The notes beneath the pieces were generated by a model. That model made no database searches. It saw only the letters and a list, made by a program, of their open reading frames with translations, and had not been told where the DNA came from. A program made the translations under genes and the position numbers. Shown in pieces: positions 53,444 through 63,352 of a stretch of DNA of 64,000 bases (position 1 is its first letter; each line of letters starts with the position of its first letter). The DNA is taken from assembly GCF_017744555.1 (NCBI RefSeq), contig NZ_JAGIBD010000006.1, positions 1-64,000 on the forward strand, written 5' to 3'. This DNA comes from Cellulomonas sp. (GTDB taxonomy: Bacteria > Actinomycetota > Actinomycetes > Actinomycetales > Cellulomonadaceae).

Positions 53444-54352
53444 ATGTCCGGCCGTGACCGCAGCTCCCGACGTGCACCAGCCTCGCAGCGACCACCCACA
53501 CGACGGGCGTCGTGGCCGACCGGTCCGGTACCCATCGCGACCGGAACCGTCGAGCTCGTCGCCGACCCGGACGACGCGGACGCCGTCACCGTGCTCGTCA
53601 ACGGCGTGCCCAGCTCCTACCTCGACCTGGCCGACCCGACCCGGCTCGTGTTCGAGTACATGCAGCAGTTCGCCGCTGTCGTCGACCGCTTCGACATGAG
53701 CGGCGGGCCGCTCACCGTCGTCCATCTCGGCGCCGCGGGGTGCGCGTTCGCCCGCTGGGTGCACGCGACGCGTCCGGGGTCGCAGCAGATCGCCGTCGAG
53801 CTGGACACGGGCCTCCCCGAGCTCGTGCGCGGCTGGTTCGACCTGCCGCGCTCCCCCGCGCTGCGCATCCGGTCGGGCGACGCCCGGGAACAGCTCGCGG
53901 CCATGGCCGACGGGTCGGCGGACGTCGTGGTGCGCGACGTGTTCGCCGGCGACACCACCCCGGCGCACGTCCGGACGCTGGAGTTCACGCGTGACGTCGC
54001 GCGGGTGCTCCGTCCGGGCGGCCTCTACCTCGCCAACTGCGCGGACCGGCCGCCGCTCACGACGACGCGCGCCGAGGTCGCGACTCTCGCCGAGGTGTTC
54101 GCCGACGTCGCCGCGGTCGCGGAGCCTGCGCTGCTGCGCGGCCGCGGGTACGGGAACGTGGTCCTCGCGGGCACCGACGACGCCGCGGTGCTCCCGTCGG
54201 CGGCGCTGGACCGCGCGATCCGCAGCCTCCCGGCGCCCGCGCGGCTGCTGCACGGCGACGAGCTCCGTGCCTTCCGCGGCGCGACCCCGCCCTTGCTCGA
54301 CCGGGCGCCGGAGACAGCGCCGGAGACCGACGCGGAGCCGGCCGACGCGTGA
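53444..54352 (+). CDS. Spermidine-synthase-like methyltransferase-fold protein
   Basis: A 302-residue protein with a Rossmann-like SAM-binding fold: VNGVPSSYLDLADPTRLVFEYMQQ at the N-terminus, LTVVHLGAAGCAFARWVHATRPGSQQIAVELD (motif I and acidic loop), IRSGDAREQLAAMADGSADVVVRDVFAGDTTPAHVRTLEF and LRPGGLYLANCADRP. It belongs to the spermidine synthase-like group in actinobacteria, many of which lack proven aminopropyltransferase activity. The Asp-rich catalytic region is replaced by VRDVFAG. ATG at 53444. It ends at a terminator shared with the cold-shock gene. Confidence 0.85.
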   Translation: MSGRDRSSRRAPASQRPPTRRASWPTGPVPIATGTVELVADPDDADAVTVLVNGVPSSYLDLADPTRLVFEYMQQFAAVVDRFDMSGGPLTVVHLGAAGCAFARWVHATRPGSQQIAVELDTGLPELVRGWFDLPRSPALRIRSGDAREQLAAMADGSADVVVRDVFAGDTTPAHVRTLEFTRDVARVLRPGGLYLANCADRPPLTTTRAEVATLAEVFADVAAVAEPALLRGRGYGNVVLAGTDDAAVLPSAALDRAIRSLPAPARLLHGDELRAFRGATPPLLDRAPETAPETDAEPADA

Positions 54353-54380
54353 TCGGCACGCGCACCACCCGAGAGACGCC

Positions 54381-54410
54381 GCAGGGCCGCACCCGGAGGT
54401 GCGGCCCTGC
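54381..54410. terminator. Bidirectional hairpin terminator
   Basis: GCAGGGCCGCACC (54381-54393) pairs perfectly with GGTGCGGCCCTGC (54398-54410) around a CGGA tetraloop, between the convergent spermidine-synthase-like and cold-shock genes. Confidence 0.85.
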
Positions 54411-54448
54411 GTCAGAAGTGTGGTCGCGGTGCGACCGTCATCGGGAGA

Positions 54449-54652
54449 TCAGAGCGGGCGGACGCGCTCGGCCTGCGGGCCCTTGTCGCCCTGCGTGATC
54501 TCGAACTCGACGCGCTGCCCCTCGTCGAGCGAGCGGTAGCCCTGCGTGTCGATCGCGGAGTAGTGCACGAAGACGTCGGCGCCGCCGCCGTCCTGGGCGA
54601 TGAAGCCGTAGCCCTTCTCAGCGTTGAACCACTTGACAGCACCCTGTGCCAT
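54449..54652 (-). CDS. Cold-shock domain protein
   Basis: A 67-residue CspA-type RNA chaperone. RNP1 is KGYGFIAQ and RNP2 is VFVHYSAI, with the basic/aromatic face [14 protein letters not shown] at 54652 follows AGGAAC. The upstream 260 bases before the PAC2 gene have no other gene and probably include a long 5' UTR, which in cold-shock genes can form a temperature-sensitive structure. A terminator follows on the minus strand. Confidence 0.95.
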   Translation of the reverse strand: MAQGAVKWFNAEKGYGFIAQDGGGADVFVHYSAIDTQGYRSLDEGQRVEFEITQGDKGPQAERVRPL

Positions 54653-54912
54653 GTTCTGTTCCTTCTGTCCAACCGGTGACGGCCGCGCCTTCTGCCCGTG
54701 CCGTGCCGCAATGCCTCACGTCCTGCACCGGATGGCCCAGCCGGAACGACTGGTCGGGATCGACCGCCGAGGTCAACCCCGGGATCGGCGCCGGTCAAAC
54801 GAGTACGTCACTGCAACGCTGGCATCCTTGCATGGCAGTGTGGGCCACGCCACGTTTTCGGACGCTTGTCAGAAACGCTCCCACAACGATCCGGTAAAGG
54901 TTCGGTCACAGA

Positions 54913-55848
54913 TCAGGACGGCGTTCCGTCGTCCCCCTGCTGCGCGAGGAAACGCTCGAACTCGGCGCCCAGCTCCTCGGCCGTCGGCAGGTCGACGGAC
55001 CCGGCGAGCAGGTTCGTCCGGCCGGCGTTGCGCGCGAACGCGTCGTACTGCTCCTCGAGCGCCTGCACCACCGCGCCGACCTCCTCCGAGCCCGCCACCT
55101 GGCGCTCGATCTCCCGCATCGCCTCGCCGGCCGCCTCCGTCAGGGCCGCCGACCTGAGGTCGAGGCCCGTCGCCCGCTCGACGCTGTGCAGCGCCGCGAC
55201 GGTCGCCTGCGGGAACGCCGACTGCGCGAGGTAGTGCGGCACGTGCACCGCGAACCCCATCGCGTCGTGCCCCGACTGTCCGAGCCGCAGCTCCAGCAGC
55301 GCGCTCGCGCTCGCCGGGACCTGGACGGTGCCGAACCACGCGGCGTGGTCGGCGACGAGCTCGGGACGCGTCGCGTGCGCGGTCACGGACATCGGACGCG
55401 TGTGCGGGATCCCCATCGGGATGCCGTGCACGCCGACCGTCAGCGAGACGTCGAAGCGCTCGACGATCTGGCGGACGGCGGCGACATACCGCTCCCACTG
55501 CACGTCCGGCTCGACGCCGTGCAGCAGCAGGAACGGGACACCGTTCACGTCGTCGACGAGGTCGATGACGAGCTCCGGCTCCTCGTACGCGCTCCACGTG
55601 CTCGCGTCGAACGTCATCATCGGGCGGCGCGACCGGTAGTCGAGCAGCTGGTCGACGTCGAACGTCACGAGACGCGAGCTGGGCAGCTCGTCCGTGACGT
55701 GGTCGGCCAGCAGCGACCCCGCGCTGCCCGCGTCGACGAACCCGCGCACCGCGTGCACCAGCACCGGGCCCGACCCTTCCGGGGCACGGGTCTCGAGCAG
55801 CGCGGCGACCTCCGGGTCGACGTCGTAGATGTCCGAGGGGTTCAGCAT
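54913..55848 (-). CDS. PAC2 family protein
   Basis: A 311-residue protein of the PAC2 family, related to eukaryotic proteasome assembly chaperone 2 and present in most actinobacteria. Typical blocks: VLVHAVRGFVDAGSAGSLLADHVTDEL, VTFDVDQLLDYRSRRPMMTFDAS, FLLLHGVEPDVQWERYVAAV, VHGIPMGIPHTRPMSVTAHATRPEL and HVPHYLAQSAFPQATVAALHSVERATGLDL. The C-terminal helix contains VVQALEEQYDAFARNAGR. Its role in bacteria is unknown. ATG at 55848 has GGAAGTGAG upstream. Confidence 0.92.
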   Translation of the reverse strand: MLNPSDIYDVDPEVAALLETRAPEGSGPVLVHAVRGFVDAGSAGSLLADHVTDELPSSRLVTFDVDQLLDYRSRRPMMTFDASTWSAYEEPELVIDLVDDVNGVPFLLLHGVEPDVQWERYVAAVRQIVERFDVSLTVGVHGIPMGIPHTRPMSVTAHATRPELVADHAAWFGTVQVPASASALLELRLGQSGHDAMGFAVHVPHYLAQSAFPQATVAALHSVERATGLDLRSAALTEAAGEAMREIERQVAGSEEVGAVVQALEEQYDAFARNAGRTNLLAGSVDLPTAEELGAEFERFLAQQGDDGTPS

Positions 55849-55936
55849 GCGTGTGCGCTCACTTCCGTCCGGCGCCTGCCCTCGTCGAGCAGGTACACCG
55901 GGCCACAACGCACAGGTGGGGAGGTGTGTTCCCCCG

Positions 55937-56374
55937 TCAGCGGCCCGGCAGCCGCACGACCTCGACGAAGAACTCGTCGATCTGCCGGACGACGTCGATG
56001 AACCGGTCGAAGTCGACGGGCTTCGTGACGTACGCGTTGGCGTGCAGCGAGTAGCTGCGCACGACGTCCTCCTCCGCCTCGGACGTGGTGAGCACCACGA
56101 CCGGGATCGAGCGCAGGCTGTCGTCCGCCTTGAGCGCCTGCAGGACCTCGCGCCCGTCCATCCGCGGCAGGTTGAGGTCGAGCAGGATCAGGTCGGGCGT
56201 CGGGGCGTCGGCGTGCTCGCCCTCCTTGCGGAGGAACTCCATGGCGCTCACGCCGTCGGCGACCACCGAGAGGCGGTTGCGGACCTTGTTGTGCTCGAAG
56301 GCCTCGCGCGTCATCAGGACGTCGCCCGGGTCGTCCTCGACCAGGAGGACGTCGATGATCTTTTCGTTCGGCAC
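55937..56374 (-). CDS. Single-domain response regulator (Rcp1-like)
   Basis: A 145-residue receiver with no output domain. The acid pair is VEDDPGD, phospho-acceptor Asp66 in [11 protein letters not shown], Thr in [12 protein letters not shown] and Lys in YVTKPVD. The long loop [23 protein letters not shown] is typical of the cyanobacterial Rcp1 group paired with phytochrome-type kinases. GTG at 56374, 34 bases after the kinase gene. It is probably a partner of that kinase, acting by protein contact. Confidence 0.92.
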   Translation of the reverse strand: MPNEKIIDVLLVEDDPGDVLMTREAFEHNKVRNRLSVVADGVSAMEFLRKEGEHADAPTPDLILLDLNLPRMDGREVLQALKADDSLRSIPVVVLTTSEAEEDVVRSYSLHANAYVTKPVDFDRFIDVVRQIDEFFVEVVRLPGR

Positions 56375-56408
56375 GCAGCACTCCGCTCTCGTCGCCCGGC
56401 GGGCGAGG

Positions 56409-57971
56409 TCAGGTCCGGTCCGGCAACGTCCAGCAGATGCTGGTCCCGTCGCCCTCCCGCTGGTCGATCCAGATCCGGCCGCCGTGGAACTCGACGATCT
56501 TCTTGCACAGCGCGAGCCCGATGCCGGTGCCCTCGTACACGTCCTTGGCGTGCAGCCGCTGGAAGATGACGAAGACGCGGTCAGCGTACTGGGCGTCGAT
56601 GCCGATCCCGTTGTCGCGGCACTCGAACTGCCACGCGTCGTCGGTGCGCGCCACCGAGATGTGCACGTGGGGCGGGCGGTCCGGGTGGCGGAACTTCACG
56701 GCGTTGCCGACGAGGTTCTGGAACAGCTGGACGAGCAGCGCCGACTCGCCGCGCACCACCGGAAGCTCGTCGTGCGTGACGACCGCGTGCGCCTCGGCGA
56801 TCGACTCCTCGAGGTTGTCCTCGGCCTGCGCGAGCGTCTGGCCCAGGTCGACGTCGCTCACCTCGCCGCCGACGCGCCCCACCCGGGAGAACCCGAGCAG
56901 GTCCTGGATGAGCCGCTGCATGCGCTTGGCGCCGTCCACGGCGAACTCGATGTACTGGTCGGCCCGCTCGTCGAGCTGGCCGCCGTACCGCTTCTGCAGG
57001 AGCTGGGTGAAGCTCGCCACCTTGCGCAGCGGCTCCTGCAGGTCGTGCGACGCGACGTACGCGAACTGCTCGAGGTCGCGGTTCGAGCGACGCAGCTCTT
57101 CCGCCTGCTCGGTGAGCCGGTCGTGCGCGAGCGTGATCTCGGCGCGGCTCGCCTCGACCACCTGCACCTGTCGGACGAGCGAGACGCGCATCGTCTCGAC
57201 GTCCGCCGCGAGCGTCGCGATCTCGCCCGGGCCGGTCGCCTGGACGGGGTGGTCGAGCTCGCCGGACGACACCGCGCGCGCGTCCGCGGCGAGCGCGTCG
57301 ACGGGTTCCACGACCCACCGCTTGAGCGCGACCCAGAGCAGGACCCCGACGGCGATCGCGGCGAGCACGAGCACCGAGACGATGGACGACGCGATACGGG
57401 TCCACCGGTCGAGGTCCGCGACACCGGCGGCCCGCAGCTCCCGCAGGTGGTCGAGGTACGCGGTGGCGGCGGTGCGCGTCTCGTCGAAGAGCCGCTTGCC
57501 CCTCTCGACCTGGTCCGGCTGCACCGACTCGTGCCCCTGCGACTCGATCTGGGCGATCAGCGGCGCCGCGAACTCCGTCTCCCACCGCTCGGCGGCCTCC
57601 GCGGCCGCCCGGGACGTGCGGGCGAGCTCCTCGTCGTCGGCGGCGCTCGCGACGCCCTCGGCGAGGGCCGCGAAGTCGACGCCCTCCTCGCGTGCCCGCT
57701 CGTACGGCTCGAGCGTGACCGGGTCGCCCGTCAAGGCGTACCCCCGGACGGCGGTCTCCGCGTCGACGAGCCGGATGTACGCGCCGTTCGCCTGGGTGAT
57801 CGCGTCGAAGTACTCGAGCGTCACGGTGTGCTGGACGTCCACGAGGTGGGCGAAGACGAGACCGGTCGCGGTGAGGACGAGACCGAGCACGACGCCCGCC
57901 GTGACGAGGAGGGCCCGCAGGCGCCCGCGCAGCGTCGAGGTCTGCCGCACGAGCGGCCCGGGAGCGCTCAC
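56409..57971 (-). CDS. Membrane sensor histidine kinase (CHASE3-HAMP-HisKA)
   Basis: A 520-residue kinase: TM1 (about 19-43), a four-helix CHASE3-like sensor (about 45-190, with [20 protein letters not shown]), TM2 (about 193-214), HAMP (about 215-268), a coiled coil and HisKA with His309 in [14 protein letters not shown], then HATPase with [24 protein letters not shown] and [14 protein letters not shown]. The dimerisation block matches the phytochrome-like kinase group. GTG at 57971 overlaps the phosphatase gene by four bases. No input ligand can be named. Confidence 0.93.
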   Translation of the reverse strand: MSAPGPLVRQTSTLRGRLRALLVTAGVVLGLVLTATGLVFAHLVDVQHTVTLEYFDAITQANGAYIRLVDAETAVRGYALTGDPVTLEPYERAREEGVDFAALAEGVASAADDEELARTSRAAAEAAERWETEFAAPLIAQIESQGHESVQPDQVERGKRLFDETRTAATAYLDHLRELRAAGVADLDRWTRIASSIVSVLVLAAIAVGVLLWVALKRWVVEPVDALAADARAVSSGELDHPVQATGPGEIATLAADVETMRVSLVRQVQVVEASRAEITLAHDRLTEQAEELRRSNRDLEQFAYVASHDLQEPLRKVASFTQLLQKRYGGQLDERADQYIEFAVDGAKRMQRLIQDLLGFSRVGRVGGEVSDVDLGQTLAQAEDNLEESIAEAHAVVTHDELPVVRGESALLVQLFQNLVGNAVKFRHPDRPPHVHISVARTDDAWQFECRDNGIGIDAQYADRVFVIFQRLHAKDVYEGTGIGLALCKKIVEFHGGRIWIDQREGDGTSICWTLPDRT

Positions 57972-59182
57972 GCGCGCCACCCCACGACGACGACGGCGGC
58001 GTCGTCGACGAGGTCGCCGCCGTGCAGCACGCGCACGTCGTGCAGCACCCGGTCGACGAGGCCGTCCGCCTCCGTCTCGCCGTCGGCGGCCAGCGCCGCG
58101 TCCACGAGCGCGAGCAGCCCCGCCTTGCCGAGCCGCTCGGTGCCGCCGTGGACGGTCGCCTCGAGGACGCCGTCGGTGTAGAGCAGGATCCGCCACCGGT
58201 CGCCGAGCGACAGACGCTGCGGCGCCCAGCCGCCGGGGACGGGGATGCCGAGCGCGCGCCCCCGCCGCTGCGTCGGCAGCAGCGTGGACGGGCTGCCGAG
58301 CAGCAGCGGCACCGGGTGCCCGGCGAGGTACAGGTCCGCGGACGCACGGTCGGGGGCGACCGCGAGCATCGAGACCGTCGTGAAGATCCACGGGTGCGCA
58401 CGTTCCGTGCCCAGGACGCGCTCGAGCAGCGGCAGGATCTCGTCGGCCGGGACGTCGGCCAGCACGAGCGTGCGCCAGGCCGTCCTCAGCGTCGCGCCGA
58501 GCGCCGCCTCGTCAGGTCCGTGCCCGCACACGTCGCCGACCATCACGAGGACCGTGCCGTCCGGCCGTTCGACGACGTCGTAGAAGTCGCCGCCCAGGAG
58601 GCCGTCCCGCCCCGCGCGGTAGCCCACGCCGACCTGGAGCCCCGCGTCGCGGACCGACGGCGTGGGCAGCAGGGCGCGCTCCAGCCGGTTCGTCTCCTCC
58701 GCCCTGACCATGCTGCGGTAGAGCTCGCGACCTGCGTGCTCGAGCTGGCGCCGCTGCACGGCGTAGCGCACCGAACGGCCGAGCAGCTCACCGTCGACCT
58801 CACCCTTGACCAGGTAGTCCTGCGCACCCGCGGCGACCGCTGCCAGGCCGGCATCGGCACCCGAGAGGCCGGTCAGCACGACGACGGCGGGCGCGCCCGC
58901 GGCCAGCAGGCGCTCCAGCGCGCCGATCCCCATCGCGTCCGGGAGGCCGAGGTCCAGCAGCACGCAGTCGACGTCGAGGTGGTCGAGCGCCTCGTCGAGC
59001 GTGCGGGCCCACACGAGGTCCGCGACGAGTCCGGCGTCGGCCAGGTGCTCGCGGACCAGGAGCGCGTCCCCGTCGTCGTCCTCGACGAGCAGGAGCCGGA
59101 TCGCCGCGTCGCCGGCGCGGGCGGACGGCGCGTCCGGCACGGCGCGACGCTGCTCGCCGGCCTCGGTCGGTGATGGGGGCAC
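57968..59182 (-). CDS. Receiver plus SpoIIE/PP2C serine phosphatase
   Basis: A 404-residue protein: a receiver (about 27-140, IRLLLVEDDDGDALL, phospho-acceptor Asp77 in VLLDLGLPD, Lys in DYLVKGEVDG), a short coiled coil (RAEETNRLERALLPT), and a PP2C-type SpoIIE phosphatase (RDGLLGGDFYDVV, VMVGDVCGHGPDEAALG, LLYTDGVLEA, DDAAVVVV). Such proteins dephosphorylate anti-anti-sigma factors and so steer general stress sigma factors; no such factor is encoded nearby. GTG at 59182 follows GAGAGGAC. First gene of the signalling operon. Confidence 0.93.
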   Translation of the reverse strand: MPPSPTEAGEQRRAVPDAPSARAGDAAIRLLLVEDDDGDALLVREHLADAGLVADLVWARTLDEALDHLDVDCVLLDLGLPDAMGIGALERLLAAGAPAVVVLTGLSGADAGLAAVAAGAQDYLVKGEVDGELLGRSVRYAVQRRQLEHAGRELYRSMVRAEETNRLERALLPTPSVRDAGLQVGVGYRAGRDGLLGGDFYDVVERPDGTVLVMVGDVCGHGPDEAALGATLRTAWRTLVLADVPADEILPLLERVLGTERAHPWIFTTVSMLAVAPDRASADLYLAGHPVPLLLGSPSTLLPTQRRGRALGIPVPGGWAPQRLSLGDRWRILLYTDGVLEATVHGGTERLGKAGLLALVDAALAADGETEADGLVDRVLHDVRVLHGGDLVDDAAVVVVGWRA

Positions 59183-59399
59183 GGATGTCCTCTCGGGTGC
59201 TGACTGGCAGTGAGCGTAAGGGGCGACGCCGTCTCCCGCGCACCGGTGGGGACGCGCCACCCGGACGGATGCGTGCGTCGGCGTCCGCGGAGGCGGATAA
59301 TGGACGGCCGCTCGCGCGCCCGTGCCGTCCCCCGACCGTCCGGACGCCGCGCGGCAGGACGTCGACGCCGGGCCCCACCGGCGGACAGGAGAACGCGCA

Positions 59400-61643
59400 G
59401 TGGCAGGGATCGACAGCGAGCTCGCCGGCGAGCAGGAGGCCGTGGACGAGCGCTACGCCCGCCTCGACGCGCTCCGCGCGGCGACGCGCGAGCGGCTCGC
59501 GCACGTCCGCCGGACCGGGCCGTCGGGGTCGCCGCAGAACCGCAGCGAGCGCGACGCGTTCGCGACGCTGTACGAGGACCGCGTGGCGCAGCTCGAGGCC
59601 GTCGAGGAGCGGCTCGTGTTCGGGCGGCTCGACCTCGAGGGCGGGTCCAGGCGGTACATCGGCCGGCTCGGCCTGACGGACGAGGAGCAGACCCAGCTCC
59701 TCACGGACTGGCGTGCGCCGGCCGCGCAGGCGTTCTACCGGGCGACCGCAGCGCACCCGGACGGCGTCGTGCTGCGCCGGCACGTCGTCACCCACGGCCG
59801 CACCGTCACAGGCGTCGAGGACGAGGTGCTCGACCTCGACCTGCTCGAGGACGAGGGCGACGCCCGGCTGTCGGGCCTCTCGGGCGAGGGCGCCCTGCTC
59901 GCGGGGCTCGCCGCCGGCCGCACGGGCCGCATGGGTGACATCGTCGCGACCATCCAGGCCGAGCAGGACGCGATCATCCGGTCCGAGCTCGGCGGCGCGC
60001 TCGTCGTCCAGGGCGGTCCGGGCACCGGCAAGACGGCCGTCGCGCTGCACCGTGCCGCGTACCTGCTCTACGCCCACCGGCGGCTCCTGGAGCGCTCGGG
60101 CGTGCTGCTCGTCGGTCCGAGCCGCACGTTCCTGCGGTACATCGACCAGGTGCTGCCGTCCCTCGGCGAGACCGGCGTCGTCACCAGCACGATCGCCGAG
60201 CTGTTTCCCGGCATCGTCGCGACCGCCGACGAGGACGAGGCCGTCGCCGAGCTCAAGGGCCGCGCCCTCATGGCCGACGTCGTGGCGCGCGCGGTGCACG
60301 ACCGTCAGCGGGTGCCCGCGCAGCCCACCCGCATCCGGGTCGACGGGCGCACCGTCGTCGTCCGGCCGCAGGACGTCGCCCAGGCGATCGCCCGGGCCCG
60401 GCGCAACCACAAGCCGCACAACCTCGCGCGCGTCGGCTTCGTGCGTGACATGCTCGCGCGTCTCGCGGACCAGTACGTGAGCCAGCTGCAGTTCGAGGTG
60501 CCGGCCGACGAGCGGGGCGAGATCGTCGAGGAGCTGCGGACCACCCGTGAGGTGCGCATCGCGCTCAACCTCGCGTGGATGCCGCTGACCCCCGAGAAGC
60601 TGATCTCCGACCTGTGGTCCAAGCCGGCGCGCCTGGAGTCGGCCGCCCGGGGCCTGTCCCCCGCGCAGCGCGCGATGCTCGAGCGGCCCGCGGACGCGCC
60701 GTGGACCCCCGCCGACGTCCCGCTGCTCGACGAGGCCGCCGAGCTGCTCGGCGAGGACGACCAGGCCGCCCGGGCGCAGGCACGCGCCGCCGCCGAGCGC
60801 CGGCAGTCCGAGCTGGAGTACGCCCGGCAGGTGCTCGCGTCGACCGGCAGCGGCGCCCTCGTGTCGGCCGAGATGCTCGCCGACCGGTTCGCGTCGTCCG
60901 GCCCGAGCCTCACGACAGCCGAGCGCGCCGCCGCCGACCGGACGTGGACGTACGGGCACGTCGTCGTCGACGAGGCACAGGAGCTGTCCGCCATGGCGTG
61001 GCGGAGCCTGCTGCGCCGCGTCCCGACCCGCTCGCTCACGATCGTCGGGGACGTCGCGCAGACGACCGCCGCCGCGGGTGCCCGCGACTGGGCGCGCATG
61101 CTCGACCCGGTGATGCGCTCGACCTGGCGGCTGTCGGAGCTCACGGTCAACTACCGGACGCCCGCCGCCGTGGCCGACGCCGCGCGGCGTGTGGCCGTCG
61201 CGGCCGGGCTCCCCGTGAGCCCGCTCACGTCGGCTCGCGAGGTGCCCGACGCGCTCGTCGTCGAGGAGGTGCCCGCCGACGGGCTGGCCGTCGCGGCGAC
61301 CAGGCGGGCCGAGAAGTCGGCGACCGAGGTGCGGGACGCCACGGGCGCCGGCCGCGTGGCGCTCATCGCCCCCGCCGCGCGCATCGCCGGGCTCGCGCAG
61401 GTGCTCGCCGACGCGGGGGTCCAGGCCGTCGTCGGCTCCACGTCGTCCGCCGCCGACCTCGACGCGACGCTCGTCCTGCTGACACCGAAGGAGGCCAAGG
61501 GGCTCGAGTTCGACGTCGTCGTGCTCGTGGAGCCCGCGGAGGTGCTCGCCGCGAGCGCCGGCGACCTGTATGTCGCGATGACCCGACCCACGCGCAGCCT
61601 GCACGTGCTCCACTCGGCGCCGCTGCCCGCCGGTCTGGCCTGA
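59400..61643 (+). CDS. HelD/HelR-like RNA polymerase-associated ATPase
   Basis: A 747-residue superfamily 1 helicase-like protein. The N-terminal part (DERYARLDALRAATRERLAHV) is a coiled-coil arm; the YIGRLGL and LTDWRAPAAQAFYRATAAHPDGVVLRRH region matches HelD. Walker A is VQGGPGTGKTAVALHR, Walker B VVVDEAQELSAMAW, followed by NYRTPAAVAD, KEAKGLEFDVVVLVEP and YVAMTRPTRSLHVLH. Actinobacterial HelD/HelR proteins rescue stalled RNA polymerase, and some protect against rifampicin. GTG at 59400 with AGGAGA upstream. I see no rifamycin-associated element upstream. Confidence 0.88.
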   Translation: MAGIDSELAGEQEAVDERYARLDALRAATRERLAHVRRTGPSGSPQNRSERDAFATLYEDRVAQLEAVEERLVFGRLDLEGGSRRYIGRLGLTDEEQTQLLTDWRAPAAQAFYRATAAHPDGVVLRRHVVTHGRTVTGVEDEVLDLDLLEDEGDARLSGLSGEGALLAGLAAGRTGRMGDIVATIQAEQDAIIRSELGGALVVQGGPGTGKTAVALHRAAYLLYAHRRLLERSGVLLVGPSRTFLRYIDQVLPSLGETGVVTSTIAELFPGIVATADEDEAVAELKGRALMADVVARAVHDRQRVPAQPTRIRVDGRTVVVRPQDVAQAIARARRNHKPHNLARVGFVRDMLARLADQYVSQLQFEVPADERGEIVEELRTTREVRIALNLAWMPLTPEKLISDLWSKPARLESAARGLSPAQRAMLERPADAPWTPADVPLLDEAAELLGEDDQAARAQARAAAERRQSELEYARQVLASTGSGALVSAEMLADRFASSGPSLTTAERAAADRTWTYGHVVVDEAQELSAMAWRSLLRRVPTRSLTIVGDVAQTTAAAGARDWARMLDPVMRSTWRLSELTVNYRTPAAVADAARRVAVAAGLPVSPLTSAREVPDALVVEEVPADGLAVAATRRAEKSATEVRDATGAGRVALIAPAARIAGLAQVLADAGVQAVVGSTSSAADLDATLVLLTPKEAKGLEFDVVVLVEPAEVLAASAGDLYVAMTRPTRSLHVLHSAPLPAGLA

Positions 61644-61705
61644 GACGGCTGTCCGAGGGCCGGACCGTCCTGGGTTCCGGCCCAGGAGGGGCGCACCATA
61701 GGGAC

Positions 61706-62905
61706 GTGCTGAAAGCCCTCTTGCTGGAGAACCTCCACCCCCAGGCCCGCGAGATCCTCGAGACCGCCGGGTTCGACGTGACGACCCGCACGGGCGCGCT
61801 CGACGAGTCCGAGCTCATCGAGGCGCTCGACGGGGTGCACCTCCTCGGCATCCGCTCCAAGACGCACGTCACGTCCCACGTGCTCGAGAACGCGCCCGAC
61901 CTCGTGGCGATCGGCGCGTACTGCATCGGCACCAACCAGATCGACCTCGCGACCGCCGCGTCGCGCGGTGTGGCCACGTTCAACGCGCCGTTCTCGAACA
62001 CGCGCTCCGTGGTCGAGATCGCGATCGCCGACATCATCGCGCTCACGCGCCGGCTCACCGAGTTCGACAAGGCGATGCACGACGGCGTCTGGAACAAGTC
62101 GGCGACCGGTGCGCACGAGGTCCGCGGGCGCACGCTCGGCATCATCGGGTACGGCAACATCGGCACCCAGCTGTCGGTGCTCGCGGAGAACCTCGGCATG
62201 TCCGTCGTGTTCTACGACACCGCGGAGAAGCTCGCGCTCGGCAACGCCCGTCGCATGCACACGCTCGACGAGCTGCTCGAGACGGCCGACGTCGTGACGC
62301 TGCACGTCGACGGCCGCAGCGGCAACGCGGGCCTGTTCGGCGCGAAGCAGATCGCCCGCATGCGCCCCGGCTCGGTGCTGCTCAACCTGTCGCGCGGGTT
62401 CGTCGTGGACCCGGCCGCGGTGCGCGACGCGATCGTCTCGGGCCACCTCAGCGGTGCCGCGATCGACGTCTTCCCGGTCGAGCCGAAGCGCAAGGGCGAC
62501 CCGTTCGAGTCCCCGCTGCGCGGCCTCCCGAACGTCATCCTCACGCCGCACACCGGCGGCTCGACCGAGGAGGCGCAGGAGGCGATCGGCCAGTTCGTGT
62601 CGCAGAAGGTGCGCGACTACCTGGCGACCGGCTCGACGACGCTGTCGGTCAACGTGCCCAACGTGGCGCTCGACCAGCCGCCGGGCGTGCACCGCCTCGC
62701 CTACCTGCACCGCAACGTGCCGGGCGTCCTCGCCGCGGTCAACGCGACGCTCGCGGAGCACGGCGTCAACATCGAGGGCCAGCTCCTCGCGACGCACGGC
62801 GAGCTCGGCTACGTGGTCACGGACGCCGGGTCGCCGGTCGACGCCGCCGTGGTCGAGGCACTGTCGTCGCGGCCCGAGTCGGTCCGGCTGCGCCTGCTGT
62901 CCTGA
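61706..62905 (+). CDS. serA: D-3-phosphoglycerate dehydrogenase
   Basis: A 399-residue D-isomer hydroxyacid dehydrogenase that starts serine synthesis. NAD site LGIIGYGNIGTQLSVLAENLGMSVVFYD; catalytic Arg in LLNLSRGFVVD, Glu in PVEPKRKGDPFESPLRGLPN and His in TPHTGGSTEEAQ. A C-terminal ACT domain (about 325-399, LHRNVPGVLAAVNATLAEHGVNIEGQ) should bind serine for feedback control. It is of the shorter E. coli-like type, not the long actinobacterial type with an intervening domain. GTG at 61706. Confidence 0.94.
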   Translation: MLKALLLENLHPQAREILETAGFDVTTRTGALDESELIEALDGVHLLGIRSKTHVTSHVLENAPDLVAIGAYCIGTNQIDLATAASRGVATFNAPFSNTRSVVEIAIADIIALTRRLTEFDKAMHDGVWNKSATGAHEVRGRTLGIIGYGNIGTQLSVLAENLGMSVVFYDTAEKLALGNARRMHTLDELLETADVVTLHVDGRSGNAGLFGAKQIARMRPGSVLLNLSRGFVVDPAAVRDAIVSGHLSGAAIDVFPVEPKRKGDPFESPLRGLPNVILTPHTGGSTEEAQEAIGQFVSQKVRDYLATGSTTLSVNVPNVALDQPPGVHRLAYLHRNVPGVLAAVNATLAEHGVNIEGQLLATHGELGYVVTDAGSPVDAAVVEALSSRPESVRLRLLS

Positions 62906-62920
62906 CCGCCTGACACGCGG

Positions 62921-62955
62921 AACGCCCCCTGCCTCGGTGCGAGGCAGGGGGCGTT
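62921..62955. terminator. Bidirectional hairpin terminator
   Basis: AACGCCCCCTGCCTC (62921-62935) pairs perfectly over 15 bases with GAGGCAGGGGGCGTT (62941-62955) around GGTGC, between the convergent serA and DUF5302 genes. Confidence 0.88.
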
Positions 62956-62968
62956 CGTCGTCGTGAGG

Positions 62969-63160
62969 TCAGGCGGACCCGCTCTTGCGCTGGAACCGGC
63001 GCTGGGCCGGACCCGAGGTCTCGGACCCGTGCACCTGACCGGTGTTCACGGAACCGTCGGCGGTCCGGTGCTGCGTGGACTTCTTGCGCTCCAGCGCCTC
63101 CCGGAACTTCGCCTTCGTGTCCTCGGTCACCGCCCCGGCGGTGCTCTCGTCGTTCGCCAT
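62969..63160 (-). CDS. DUF5302 domain protein
   Basis: A 63-residue polar protein, MANDESTAGAVTEDTKAKFREALERKKSTQHRTADGSVNTGQVHGS onward, matching the small actinobacterial DUF5302 family. The middle EDTKAKFREALERKK is a helix; the rest is Lys/Arg/Gly-rich and probably disordered. The function is unknown. ATG at 63160 follows AGGAGGAG, a strong ribosome-binding site that supports it as a real gene. Confidence 0.8.
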   Translation of the reverse strand: MANDESTAGAVTEDTKAKFREALERKKSTQHRTADGSVNTGQVHGSETSGPAQRRFQRKSGSA

Positions 63161-63352
63161 GGGCGTCTCCTCCTGTGGGGTGCTCGGTGCTGAGGGCGTC
63201 GTCGGCCCCGACGGCCAGCCTGACCGACGCGGCGCGAGGGCGCCAGGGGAATGCTCCCACCCGCGGACGGGTCCTCGGACCACCGGCTCGGCGCGGGCGG
63301 CCGTCGACTGGCGCGTCCCGTCCGCGACGGTCCGGCCGGGTACGGTCGCCCG

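Noticed and set aside
59183-59399. Rifamycin-associated element upstream of the HelD/HelR-like gene
   Set aside because: No matching inverted repeat is visible; only a weak GATAAT (59296-59301) suggests a -10 box.
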